Positions 1 to 7,168 of a DNA stretch of 35,247 nt are shown here, piece after piece (within the stretch, counting starts at the first letter, position 1; each line of letters starts with the position of its first letter). The translations under genes and the position numbers were made by a program. The stretch lies in the NCBI GenBank assembly GCA_050743075.1, contig JBOGDS010000035.1, forward strand, positions 1 to 35,247. The letters run 5' to 3'. A model generated the notes under the pieces. The model was not told the origin of the DNA and made no database searches. It was given only the letters and a program-made list of their open reading frames with translations. The DNA is from JBOGDS01 sp050743075. Its GTDB lineage: Bacteria; Actinomycetota; Actinomycetes; Jiangellales; Jiangellaceae.

Positions 1-2
1 CC

Positions 3-737
3 GCGGTGCAGCGGATGCGCCGCGGGGGTCGGCTCGTCGAGGTCGGCGCCGGCACGCCGGGGCGGCTCGCCGTCCTCGACGCCGCGGAGTGCGGTCCGAC
101 GTTCGGCATCGACGACGGCCAGGTGGTCGCCCTGATGGCCGGTGGCGACGGCGCCGTCCGGGAGGCCGTCGAACACGGGGAGGACGACGAAGACGGCGGC
201 CGAGCGGACCTGTTCGGCCTCGGCGTGACGGCCGACGACGTGATCGTCGCGGTCAGCGCCTCCGGGCGGACGCCTTACGTCCTTGCGGCGGCTGAGGCGG
301 CCCGCTCGGTCGGGGCGTTGACGGTCGCCGTCGTGAACAACCCGAACTCGCCGATCGCCGCGGCCTGTGACATCGCGATCGAAGTGCTGACCGGCCCTGA
401 GGTGGTGTCCGGGTCGACGCGGCTGAAAGCAGGCACGGCTCAGAAGCTCGTGCTCAACGCGATCTCGACGATCACCATGGTCCAGCTCGGCCACACCTAC
501 GGCGACCTGATGGTCGACCTGCGCGCGACCAACGAGAAGCTGCGCTGGCGGGCGCAGCGGATCGTGGCGGAGGCGACGGGCGCGTCGGCGTCTGACGTCG
601 CGGCTGCGCTGGCAGCCGGAGGCGGCGAGGCGAAGGTCGCCACGGTGATGCTGCTGGCAGGCATCGACGCCGACGTGGCGCGCCGCCGCCTCGAGGCCGC
701 CGACGGCCACGTCCGCGAAGCGGCGTTCGATGCTTGA
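3..737 (+). CDS. murQ: N-acetylmuramic acid 6-phosphate etherase, 5' end missing
   Basis: MurQ cleaves the D-lactyl ether of MurNAc-6-phosphate to give GlcNAc-6-phosphate during cytoplasmic recycling of peptidoglycan. The frame is open from the window edge, so the N-terminal part (roughly 50-60 residues by family length) lies outside. Visible family features are the SIS-fold glycine loop VGAGTPGRL (the family usually has GAGTSGRL, so Ser is replaced by Pro here), the LDAAECGPTFG block that carries a catalytic Glu in the family, AVEHGEDD, the second sugar-phosphate loop VSASGRTPYV, and the signature GSTRLKAGTAQK followed by NEKLRWRAQRIV. The last 50 residues form the usual small helical C-terminal domain. 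anmK, the enzyme that makes the substrate, follows in the same direction about 110 bp downstream, so co-transcription is likely. Confidence 0.93.
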   Translation, partial: AVQRMRRGGRLVEVGAGTPGRLAVLDAAECGPTFGIDDGQVVALMAGGDGAVREAVEHGEDDEDGGRADLFGLGVTADDVIVAVSASGRTPYVLAAAEAARSVGALTVAVVNNPNSPIAAACDIAIEVLTGPEVVSGSTRLKAGTAQKLVLNAISTITMVQLGHTYGDLMVDLRATNEKLRWRAQRIVAEATGASASDVAAALAAGGGEAKVATVMLLAGIDADVARRRLEAADGHVREAAFDA

Positions 738-848
738 AGGTCGCGTGCGAGCTGCTGCACTCGGCGCGGGCTGCGCGATTCGTGGGGCGAGCCGCGTGCG
801 AACGGACGCATGCTCGGTGGGTTGCGGTGGGTCGGCTGGCAGACAGTG

Positions 849-2042
849 ATGCAGGTTCTGGGGCTGATCTCGGGGACGTCGGTCGACGGGGTCGACGCGG
901 CGGTCGTCGACCTCGCGCTGGACGGCGACGTGCTGCGGCTCTCGCTGGTCGGGGAGATGACGCTGCCGTGGCCACCGTCGCTACGGTCCCGCGTGCTGGC
1001 GATCCTGCCTCCCGCCTCGTCCTCGGCGGCAGAGGTCTGCCTACTCGACCACGACCTCGGCGTTGCGCTCGGCGCCCTGGCCGAGCGGGCGCTTGCGGAG
1101 TTGGCGCCCCAGGGGGTCGACCTGGTGGCGAGCCATGGGCAGACCATCCATCACGAGGTCGACACGTCCGGCCGGGTCCGCGGCACCCTGCAGGTCGGCC
1201 AGCCGGCCGAGATCGCCGAACGGCTCGGCGTGCCCGTCGTCGCGGACTTCCGGGTCCGCGACGTCGCGGCAGGCGGGCAGGGCGCACCGCTGGTGAGCGT
1301 CCTCGACCAGCTGATCCTGGCCGGTCTCGCGGAGATGTCGGTGGCCGCGCTCAACCTGGGCGGGATCGCGAACCTGACGGTCGTCCGGGCCGATGCGCCG
1401 CCCATCGCCTTCGACTGTGGTCCGGCGAACGCACTGCTCGACTCCGCCGTCGGCCAGGCGACGGGCGAACCGCACGACGTCGGCGGCGCCCGCACGGCGT
1501 CCGGCACCGTCGATGGCGCCCTGCTCGACGCGTTGCTGGCGGACCCGTACCTGGCGGCACCGCCGCCGAAGTCCACGGGCAAGGAGCGGTACCACGCCGG
1601 CTACCTGACCGCGGCGCTCGCCCGCACGCCCGTCGCGCGGCTGGAGGACCTGCTCGCCACTCTGGCCGCCTTCACCGCGTCGGCGGTGGCAGCCGACGTG
1701 GGGCGATACGCGGTGACCCGGGTCTGGGCGTCGGGCGGGGGCGTACGCAACATCGGCCTGATGCGGGCGCTGGAGCGACGGTTGGCCGACGTCGGCGCAA
1801 CGCTCGGCACGAGCGACGAGCTCGGCCTTCCGGTGGACCACAAGGAGGCGTGCGCGTTCGCCCTGCTCGGTTGGCTGACCTGGCACGGCCTGCCCGGATC
1901 GGTCCCCAGTTGCACCGGTGCGGCCGGACCGCGCGTGCTCGGCGCGATCGTCCCCGGTCGCGGACCGTTGGGCCTGCCACCGCCGCTGCCGGCCATGCCC
2001 CGCCGCGTGACCGTCGACGGTGTCGGCGCGGAGAAGCGGTAG
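849..2042 (+). CDS. anmK: Anhydro-N-acetylmuramic acid kinase
   Basis: AnmK opens the 1,6-anhydro ring of anhMurNAc and phosphorylates it with ATP, giving MurNAc-6-P for MurQ. The 397-residue protein starts with the canonical GLISGTSVDGVDAAVVD phosphate-binding segment, which favours the ATG at 849 over the in-frame ATG at 810; neither has a strong Shine-Dalgarno. Further family blocks are ASHGQTIHH, LQVGQPAEIAERLGVPVV, FRVRDVAAGGQGAPLV, NLGGIANLT and the C-terminal DHKEACAFALLGWLTWHG. Length is normal for the family. It sits directly after murQ, forming a two-gene peptidoglycan-recycling unit, and converges with the ACT-domain gene with only 18 bp between stop codons. Confidence 0.95.
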   Translation: MQVLGLISGTSVDGVDAAVVDLALDGDVLRLSLVGEMTLPWPPSLRSRVLAILPPASSSAAEVCLLDHDLGVALGALAERALAELAPQGVDLVASHGQTIHHEVDTSGRVRGTLQVGQPAEIAERLGVPVVADFRVRDVAAGGQGAPLVSVLDQLILAGLAEMSVAALNLGGIANLTVVRADAPPIAFDCGPANALLDSAVGQATGEPHDVGGARTASGTVDGALLDALLADPYLAAPPPKSTGKERYHAGYLTAALARTPVARLEDLLATLAAFTASAVAADVGRYAVTRVWASGGGVRNIGLMRALERRLADVGATLGTSDELGLPVDHKEACAFALLGWLTWHGLPGSVPSCTGAAGPRVLGAIVPGRGPLGLPPPLPAMPRRVTVDGVGAEKR

Positions 2043-2060
2043 GCCTGACGGGTCAGCACC

Positions 2061-2537
2061 TCAGTGGGCCGGGCGCGCACCCTCGGTAACGGCGACCAGA
2101 CGCGCGGGCAGGCCTGGCGGCAGCCGGGGATGGGCGGGAGCGTCGGGGGTCGACGTGATCACGACGCCGCGGCCGTCCGAGACGCACGCCCAGGTCGCAG
2201 CGAGGACCAGCGGAGCTGCCTCCATCAGGGTCGCGAGTGCTCGTGCGGGAGCCGCGACCATCTGGGCCATCACGCCGGCCTCGGGCATCGCCTCGGACGT
2301 GCTGCGTGCGGGCCACGCACCCGCCGGCCGCACACCCGGTATCGAGCGCAACGCCGAGAGCAGGCGGTCGCGCGGCTGGCCGCGCCATTCCACCGTGATG
2401 TCGTCCAGCGCTCGGCCGGCGCCGCGCTCGAGCACGAAGATCTGGGCGACGTCCGCCCCGAGGACGCCGAGCGTCCAGGTGACCCGCCCCAGTGAGCCGG
2501 GTTGGTCGGGCAACTCGATCCGCAGTCGCAGCAGCAT
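2061..2537 (-). CDS. ACT-domain amino-acid-binding protein
   Basis: A 158-residue protein whose first ~75 residues form an ACT domain: a beta strand LLRLRIELPD, the PGSLGRVTWTLG turn and helix that binds small ligands in this family, then a second strand ADVAQIFVLE. The rest looks like a second, weaker ACT-like half. Stand-alone ACT proteins of this sort usually bind an amino acid and act as sensors; the ligand cannot be told from sequence. I chose the ATG at 2537 because the domain begins immediately after it and the 66 upstream codons, which are also open, look non-coding. It is convergent with anmK; the DUF202 gene lies upstream on the same strand. Confidence 0.75.
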   Translation of the reverse strand: MLLRLRIELPDQPGSLGRVTWTLGVLGADVAQIFVLERGAGRALDDITVEWRGQPRDRLLSALRSIPGVRPAGAWPARSTSEAMPEAGVMAQMVAAPARALATLMEAAPLVLAATWACVSDGRGVVITSTPDAPAHPRLPPGLPARLVAVTEGARPAH

Positions 2538-2625
2538 GGCGGGTCCCCACTGTCGGCAGTGCACCGTGAACTGCCAACATGGCGTGTCGATGTTGCCCCG
2601 CTGTTTCCACCGTGGGTCGTGGAGG

Positions 2626-2934
2626 TCAAGCCGCAAGGACGTAGCCGAGCTCGGCGAGAGCCAGCACCACGACGAGGACAGCCACCGAGGCCGGTAGGCG
2701 TCCGTCGCGCCCGGAGGTGGGTGCCGGCGCGGCATGGGCGGCGCGGTACCGTCGCCTCGCGCCGGCCAGCACCACCGCGGCCATCGGCACGGCTAGCAGC
2801 ACGAACGCAGCTGCGACGACGCCGAGCCGGTCGGCGGCCAGCCGGCCAGCCAGCAGGACCGCGGCGAGCAGCGCCAGCGCCGTGCGAACCCAGGCCAGCG
2901 CAGTGCGCTCGCCGGACAAGCCGTCAGTGCTCAT
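2626..2934 (-). CDS. DUF202 family membrane protein (second copy)
   Basis: A 102-residue protein with the DUF202 opening ERTALAWVRTALALL, followed by three predicted membrane segments (about residues 14-32, 38-58 and 82-101) and a short Arg-rich loop between the second and third. DUF202 proteins are small inner-membrane proteins of unknown biochemical function. It starts 12 bp after the stop of another, longer DUF202 gene in the same orientation, so the two paralogues are almost certainly co-transcribed; heteromeric assembly is possible but not shown. Confidence 0.8.
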   Translation of the reverse strand: MSTDGLSGERTALAWVRTALALLAAVLLAGRLAADRLGVVAAAFVLLAVPMAAVVLAGARRRYRAAHAAPAPTSGRDGRLPASVAVLVVVLALAELGYVLAA

Positions 2935-2946
2935 CGTGCGACGCCG

Positions 2947-3315
2947 TCACTCGGCGATGACGGCGACCACCACGAGGGTCGCGATGACGACCATCCCGAA
3001 GGCGAACAGCGGCGCCATCGTCGGCGGCGGCAGCGGTCTGGACTGCCGCAGCGCTCTCTCCGCGCGGGCCCAGCGGACGAACGCGGAGCCGCTCGCGAGC
3101 GCGCCCAGCAGGGCGAGCCCACTGACGAGGATGATCCGGTAGCCGTCGGCCGCCGGCACGTCGAGGCCTTCGAGGACGACACCGGTCGCCAGCAGTCCGA
3201 GCCCGGTACGGATCCATGCGAGGAACGTCCTCTCGTTGGCGAAGCTGAACCGCGGGTCGGGTTCGTCGCCGACGCCGTACACGCGACGTGGCCACCGACC
3301 GTCGGCGTTCGTCAA
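2947..3315 (-). CDS. DUF202 family membrane protein (first copy), TTG start
   Basis: A 122-residue protein with a soluble N-terminal stretch, the DUF202 hallmark FANERTFLAWIRTGLG at about residues 25-40, and three membrane segments. The open frame runs much further upstream, but that part is a shadow of the neighbouring gene. The start is placed at TTG 3315 because it overlaps the TGA stop of the upstream gene in a TTGA arrangement, the pattern expected for translational coupling, and because the DUF202 domain begins shortly after. It is followed 12 bp later by a second DUF202 gene. Confidence 0.78.
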   Translation of the reverse strand: MTNADGRWPRRVYGVGDEPDPRFSFANERTFLAWIRTGLGLLATGVVLEGLDVPAADGYRIILVSGLALLGALASGSAFVRWARAERALRQSRPLPPPTMAPLFAFGMVVIATLVVVAVIAE

Positions 3316-3956
3316 CGCGACGGCTCGACCCGGCTCGTCCGGCGGTGTCGCCCTGGCGCCCGTGGCCGTGGAACCGGGGCTTCGAGGGCGGCGTCGCTCG
3401 GGCGGGTGAACCCGTTGCGCGAGGCCCGGACCTCGGTGTCGTCGACCGCCGCGGCCGTCGAGACGCGCTTCTCCTCCGGCGGGGCGGGTGAGCCTGCAGG
3501 CTCGGGCGGGTCGAGCGGGTCGGGCGGGTCGGGCGGCTCGGCGTCCGGCGTCGTGGCGGGACCGGCCGGGGGTCCGGAGGGTGCCGGGGTTCCCACGGCC
3601 GAAGAGCTGGCCCTCGCGGCCGCGCGTCTGCGCGCCCGGCGACCGACGCGCGAGGTCTCCGGCAAGTCCTCGAGATCGCGCAGCGGGGTGTCGATCCACT
3701 GGATGCTCGTGCCCTCGCCGTGTCCGTGAATCGCGAGCAAGTCGTCCAGGGAGTTCCAGACACTCGTCGCCGGAAAGCTCGAACACCACCGCAGCACCAC
3801 ATGACCGTCCGAGAAGGCGACGCCATACGCCACCACCCCGAGGCCCGAAACCCCGGTGTAGTCGATGTGACGGATGAGCGCGAACCGGCGGGGGAGCACG
3901 GGATTCACCCAAGCCCGATCGACCTGCAGCCCACCAGGCTCGGGTGAGCACGCCAT
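3312..3956 (-). CDS. Conserved hypothetical protein with Pro-rich tail
   Basis: A 214-residue protein I cannot assign to a named family. Residues about 24-90 form a compact, clearly coding domain (RFALIRHIDYTGVSGLG, then VVLRWCSSFPATSVWNSLDDLLAIHGHGEG and IQWID). The second half is low complexity: Arg/Ala-rich, then Pro/Asp/Glu-rich repeats of the PPDPLDPPEPAGSP type, then a basic C-terminus, so probably disordered. The ATG at 3956 gives the longest product; a GTG at 3908 (MNPVLPRRF) is an alternative that removes a weakly coding N-terminus, and neither has a convincing ribosome site. Its stop overlaps the TTG start of the DUF202 gene, linking it to those two membrane proteins. Confidence 0.6.
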   Translation of the reverse strand: MACSPEPGGLQVDRAWVNPVLPRRFALIRHIDYTGVSGLGVVAYGVAFSDGHVVLRWCSSFPATSVWNSLDDLLAIHGHGEGTSIQWIDTPLRDLEDLPETSRVGRRARRRAAARASSSAVGTPAPSGPPAGPATTPDAEPPDPPDPLDPPEPAGSPAPPEEKRVSTAAAVDDTEVRASRNGFTRPSDAALEAPVPRPRAPGRHRRTSRVEPSR

Positions 3957-4045
3957 GGCCGGGTCACCGGCCCATCCTCCTGGACGGGCGCGGCCGTGTC
4001 ACGGCTCCGCGCCGCCTCGTCAGCGCGAGCGACCGGCCAGGGCTG

Positions 4046-4504
4046 TCAGCGCGACGGCGCCGGCCGTGGATCGCCCCACAGGTAGCGGGGTCCGGTGCCG
4101 AGCGAGGCCGCCTGGTCGTCGGGGTTGTAGAGGTGGCACGTCCGCAGAGACAGGCAGCCGCATCCGATGCACTCGCCGAGCTCGTCGCGCAGCCGCTGGA
4201 GTTCCGCGATGCGTCGGTCGAGCCGCGACTGCCACGACCGCGACAGCCCGGTCCAGTCCTCGGCCGTGGGCGTGCGGGCCTTGGGGAGCGTGTCCAGCGC
4301 GGCCCGGATCTCCTCCAGTGTCAGACCGACACGTTGCGCCGCCCGGACGAAGGCCACCCGCCGCAGCGTCGAGCGTGCGTATATGCGGTGACCGCCCGAC
4401 GTCCGCCCCGGCGACAGCAGCCCGCGGGCCTCGTAGAAGCGCAGCGCCGACGTGGAGGCGCCGCTGCGGGCCGCCAGCTCTCCGATGGTGAGCCGGACCC
4501 CCAT
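4046..4504 (-). CDS. soxR: Redox-sensitive transcriptional activator SoxR
   Basis: A MerR-family regulator of 152 residues with an N-terminal winged helix (LTIGELAARSGASTSALRFYEARGLL), a dimerisation helix, and the SoxR-specific cluster CIGCGCLSLRTC near residue 115, whose four Cys ligate a [2Fe-2S] centre that is oxidised by redox-cycling compounds. In actinomycetes SoxR usually answers to endogenous redox-active metabolites rather than superoxide itself. The start is set at ATG 4504: a GGAGG lies five bases upstream of it, whereas the overlapping GTG at 4507 is too close to that site. A palindrome directly upstream (4520-4543) is a likely self-operator. Confidence 0.93.
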   Translation of the reverse strand: MGVRLTIGELAARSGASTSALRFYEARGLLSPGRTSGGHRIYARSTLRRVAFVRAAQRVGLTLEEIRAALDTLPKARTPTAEDWTGLSRSWQSRLDRRIAELQRLRDELGECIGCGCLSLRTCHLYNPDDQAASLGTGPRYLWGDPRPAPSR

Positions 4505-4519
4505 CACGGCCTCCTACAG

Positions 4520-4543
4520 CTTCAACTTGACGCGAACTTGAAG
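4520..4543. promoter_or_regulatory. Candidate SoxR operator
   Basis: CTTCAACTT and AACTTGAAG form an inverted repeat of 9-base arms (one mismatch) separated by six bases, about 15 bp upstream of soxR. The half-site resembles the CTCAAGTT half of known SoxR boxes, but the spacer is longer than in the compact E. coli site, so this is a proposal. It could serve soxR, the divergent gene at 4662, or both. Confidence 0.5.
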
Positions 4544-4661
4544 CCTAACTGCCAGCCGCTCGCGCCGCCGTCGGACGTCACGGGTCGGGCACCGGCGGGC
4601 GCCGGGCACGGGTGGCGCGTTACCGTACGGATCCACCCCGGCGCGCAGTGAGGAGATCGGC

Positions 4662-4928
4662 ATGGAGCCCAACTCCGACGTCGACGCGATGATCGTCGAC
4701 GCCGTGAGGAACGTCCGCGACCGGTTCGGATCGGACGGCTTGCGCGAGATGATCGCGCTGGCCAACGTGGAGATCGACAGCGTCGAGCGCGCGATCGTCG
4801 ACCTCGGCACGGACGAGCCGGCGGGGACGTCGGCCGCGGCATACGACTCTGCCGACACCCAGGCCTGGATCGCCGACACCGGCCAGGAGTCCGGCCGGAG
4901 CATCGCCGCCGCCGACGACGGCGACTGA
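4662..4928 (+). CDS. Small acidic hypothetical protein
   Basis: An 88-residue, strongly acidic protein with no family I recognise. The first ~45 residues are predicted amphipathic helices; the tail is Asp/Ala-rich and probably flexible. A GGAG lies 6 bases ahead of the ATG, and a TACCGT hexamer at 4621-4626 could be a -10 element. There are no Cys residues, no signal peptide and no membrane segment. It is divergent from soxR and convergent with otsA. Confidence 0.65.
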   Translation: MEPNSDVDAMIVDAVRNVRDRFGSDGLREMIALANVEIDSVERAIVDLGTDEPAGTSAAAYDSADTQAWIADTGQESGRSIAAADDGD

Positions 4929-4943
4929 CCGCATCCCGCACGG

Positions 4944-6338
4944 TCAGGCGGCGCGCAGCGTCTCGAGGAACTCACGGGCCCACCGGGCCACGTCGTGGTT
5001 CACAACGTGTTCGCGCAGGCGGCGCATCCGCGCCTCGGCCTCGTCGTCGGGGAGCCGCATCGCCACGCACAGCGTGCGTTTGAGACCGTCGACGTCGTGC
5101 GGGTTGACCAGGAACGCGCCGTCCAGCTCGTCGGCGGCGCCGGCGAACTCCGACAGCACGAGCGCGCCGCGCAGGTCCGTCCGGGCGGCTATGTACTCCT
5201 TGGCCACCAGGTTCATTCCGTCGCGCAGGGGCGTGACGACCATGACGTCGGCGGCGCGCAAGAGCGCGACCAGCTCCGCCCGTTCGTACGACGAGTGCAG
5301 GTAGTGAACGGCCGGCTGGCCGATCCGACCGTATTCGCCGTTGATGCGTCCGACCTGCAGCTCGATGTCGTCGCGCAAGGTCTGGTACGCCTCGACCCGT
5401 TCCCGGCTCGGCGTGGCGACCTGGACGAAGACCGCCTCGTCCGGCGTCACCTCGCCCTCGGCCAGCAGCTCTTCCCATGCTTTGAGCCGATGGCCGATGC
5501 CCTTGGTGTAGTCGAGCCGGTCGACCCCGAGCAGGACGTGTTCGGGAGAACCGACCTCCTCGCGGACGGTGACGCAGCGGGCCAGGACGTCGGGGTCGGA
5601 GGCCAGCCGCGTGACCTCCTCGACCTCGATCGAGATCGGGAATGCGCGCGCGACCACCTTGCGTCCGTCCTCGGCGAGCACCTGGTCGTCGGTCGACACG
5701 GCGTCGGTGAACCGGGCGCACAGGTTCACGAAGTTGTCGACGGCGCCGGCCCGCTGGAAGCCGACCAGGTCGGCGCCGAGCAGCCCTTCCAGGATCTGCC
5801 GCCGCCACGGCAGCTGCGCGAACAGCTCGGTGGGAGGGAACGGTATGTGTAGGAAGAAGCCGATCTTCAGATCCGGCCGCAGTTCGCGGAGCATCCGGGG
5901 CACCAGTTGGAGCTGGTAGTCCTGGACGAACACGACGGCGTTCTCGGCGGCGGCGGACGAGGCCGCCTCCGCGAAGCGGCGGTTCACGCGCCGGTACGCG
6001 TCCCACCACTCGCGGTGGAACTCCGGTGCGACAATCACGTCGTGGTAGAGCGGCCAGAGGGTCGCGTTGGAGAAGCCTTCGTAGTACCGCCTGGTCTCCT
6101 CCGCCGACAGCGGCACCGCGACGAGGTCCATTCCATCGGAGGAGAACGGTTCCGGTGCGTCGTCAGGAGTGCCCGTCCAGCCGATCCAGGCACCGTCGTA
6201 GGAACGCATGACCGGCGCGAGCGCGGTGACCAGACCCCCGGGGCTGCGGCGCCAGATGGTGCCGCCGTCAGCGTCGGTCACCCGATCGACCGGCAGCCGG
6301 TTGGCGACGACGACGAAGTTGCTCGTGCCCCTACGCAC
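4944..6338 (-). CDS. otsA: Alpha,alpha-trehalose-phosphate synthase (GT20)
   Basis: OtsA joins UDP- or GDP-glucose to glucose-6-phosphate to make trehalose-6-phosphate, the first step of the OtsAB route for osmotic and desiccation protection. The 464-residue length matches bacterial OtsA. Visible blocks are VVANRLPVD at the N-terminus, the SPGGL loop that contacts glucose-6-phosphate, VFVQDYQLQLVPRML, GFFLHIPFPP, LLGVDRLDYTKGI, and the donor-site segment TPLRDGMNLVAKEYIAAR. The GTG at 6338 is chosen because an extended GGAGGAGGAGG lies 7 bases upstream; the open frame continues further but is non-coding there. otsB is not adjacent: it lies 2.8 kb away on the other strand. Confidence 0.95.
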   Translation of the reverse strand: MRRGTSNFVVVANRLPVDRVTDADGGTIWRRSPGGLVTALAPVMRSYDGAWIGWTGTPDDAPEPFSSDGMDLVAVPLSAEETRRYYEGFSNATLWPLYHDVIVAPEFHREWWDAYRRVNRRFAEAASSAAAENAVVFVQDYQLQLVPRMLRELRPDLKIGFFLHIPFPPTELFAQLPWRRQILEGLLGADLVGFQRAGAVDNFVNLCARFTDAVSTDDQVLAEDGRKVVARAFPISIEVEEVTRLASDPDVLARCVTVREEVGSPEHVLLGVDRLDYTKGIGHRLKAWEELLAEGEVTPDEAVFVQVATPSRERVEAYQTLRDDIELQVGRINGEYGRIGQPAVHYLHSSYERAELVALLRAADVMVVTPLRDGMNLVAKEYIAARTDLRGALVLSEFAGAADELDGAFLVNPHDVDGLKRTLCVAMRLPDDEAEARMRRLREHVVNHDVARWAREFLETLRAA

Positions 6339-6449
6339 TTCGCGACCTCCTCCTCCTTCACCGTAGCCAACTCGGCCCGGCCGAGCTCCCGCGGTTGACT
6401 GATCCATCGCATCCGGCCTGTCGAACCACAGGCCTGGCATTCCGTTTCG

Positions 6450-6463
6450 TACGATGCGGGGCA
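6450..6463 (+). promoter_or_regulatory. Candidate -10 element for a leaderless transcript
   Basis: TACGAT at 6450-6455 ends seven bases before the A of the ATG at 6463, the spacing expected if transcription begins on the start codon itself. No Shine-Dalgarno is present for this start and no clear -35 is seen. Leaderless messages are common in actinomycetes. Confidence 0.4.
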
Positions 6464-6771
6464 TGGAAGCCGCATCCAGAGCTGCCACCACGTTCCAGCC
6501 CGCGTCGACAGCCGTGAAAGCCGAACTCTCCGGCCGCGATCGGGAGATCCTGGAGTTCGAACGGCAGTGGTGGAAGTACGCGGGCGGTAAGGAGCAGGCG
6601 GTCCGCGACCTGTTCGACATGTCCGCGACTCGCTACTACCAGGTGCTCAACGCGCTCATCGACCGGCCCGAGGCGTTGGTCCACGACCCGATGCTGGTCA
6701 AGCGGTTGCGGCGGCTTCGGGCGAGGCGGCAGCGGACCCGGTCGGCTCGCCGTCTCGGTTTCCAGGCCTGA
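6463..6771 (+). CDS. DUF3263 family protein
   Basis: A 102-residue basic protein carrying the actinobacterial DUF3263 domain from about residue 22: LSGRDREILEFERQWWKYAG, then EQAVRDLFDMSATRYYQVLN (a helix-turn-helix-like segment) and MLVKRLRRLRARR. The family is conserved and predicted to bind nucleic acid, but its role is not established to my knowledge. The ATG at 6463 is preferred for a likely leaderless transcript; the in-frame ATG at 6454 is possible. It is divergent from otsA. Confidence 0.85.
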   Translation: MEAASRAATTFQPASTAVKAELSGRDREILEFERQWWKYAGGKEQAVRDLFDMSATRYYQVLNALIDRPEALVHDPMLVKRLRRLRARRQRTRSARRLGFQA

Positions 6772-6829
6772 CCGAGCCGTGAGACCGAGCTGCGGTCCGG
6801 GTCGGCCTCGCCGTGGCTCCGGAGGTCTG

Positions 6830-7168
6830 TCAGCCGAGTTCGCGCTCGACGAAGCACCATCGCCAGCTTTCGCCCGGCTCGGCCGAGCGGATCACCGGGT
6901 GGTCCTCGTCCTCGTAGTGCAGGCGCGCATGGCGGCGCGGCGAGGAGTCGCAGCATCCGATGTAGCCGCAGGCGAGGCAGGTCCTCAGGTGGACCCAGTC
7001 TCGTCGCCCCTCGGCCGTGCACCCCACACACTCGTCGCCGCCCGCTGGCACCGTGGTCGGGGCGTCGGCCAGGTGCTGACAGGGTGCGCGGGTCGAGGCG
7101 ACCGCAGACAGCTCGGGACGGTCCGCTGTGTCCTCGACGCTGGCTCGGAGGCTCGCTTCCGTCGGCAC
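6830..7168 (-). CDS. UBP-type zinc finger protein (possible separate gene or antiporter tail)
   Basis: 112 residues with a complete zf-UBP fold: PCQHL, CVGC, WVHLRTCLACGYIGCCDSSPRRHARLHY and HPVIRSAEPGESWRWCFVERELG. The Cys and His ligands of the three-zinc domain are all present. In bacteria this domain occurs either as a small stand-alone protein or as a C-terminal extension of CPA1 antiporters. Here a GTG at 7168 could start an independent protein, or the domain is the displaced tail of the antiporter upstream. The first ~27 residues look like linker. No ribosome site is obvious, which slightly favours the fusion reading. Confidence 0.7.
   Translation of the reverse strand: MPTEASLRASVEDTADRPELSAVASTRAPCQHLADAPTTVPAGGDECVGCTAEGRRDWVHLRTCLACGYIGCCDSSPRRHARLHYEDEDHPVIRSAEPGESWRWCFVERELG

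Noticed and set aside
6636..7165. Continuation of the antiporter core frame to 6636
   Set aside because: After AWVRLG the translation becomes Arg/Gly/Pro-rich nonsense and would overlap most of the DUF3263 gene; the zinc-finger frame carries the conserved sequence here.
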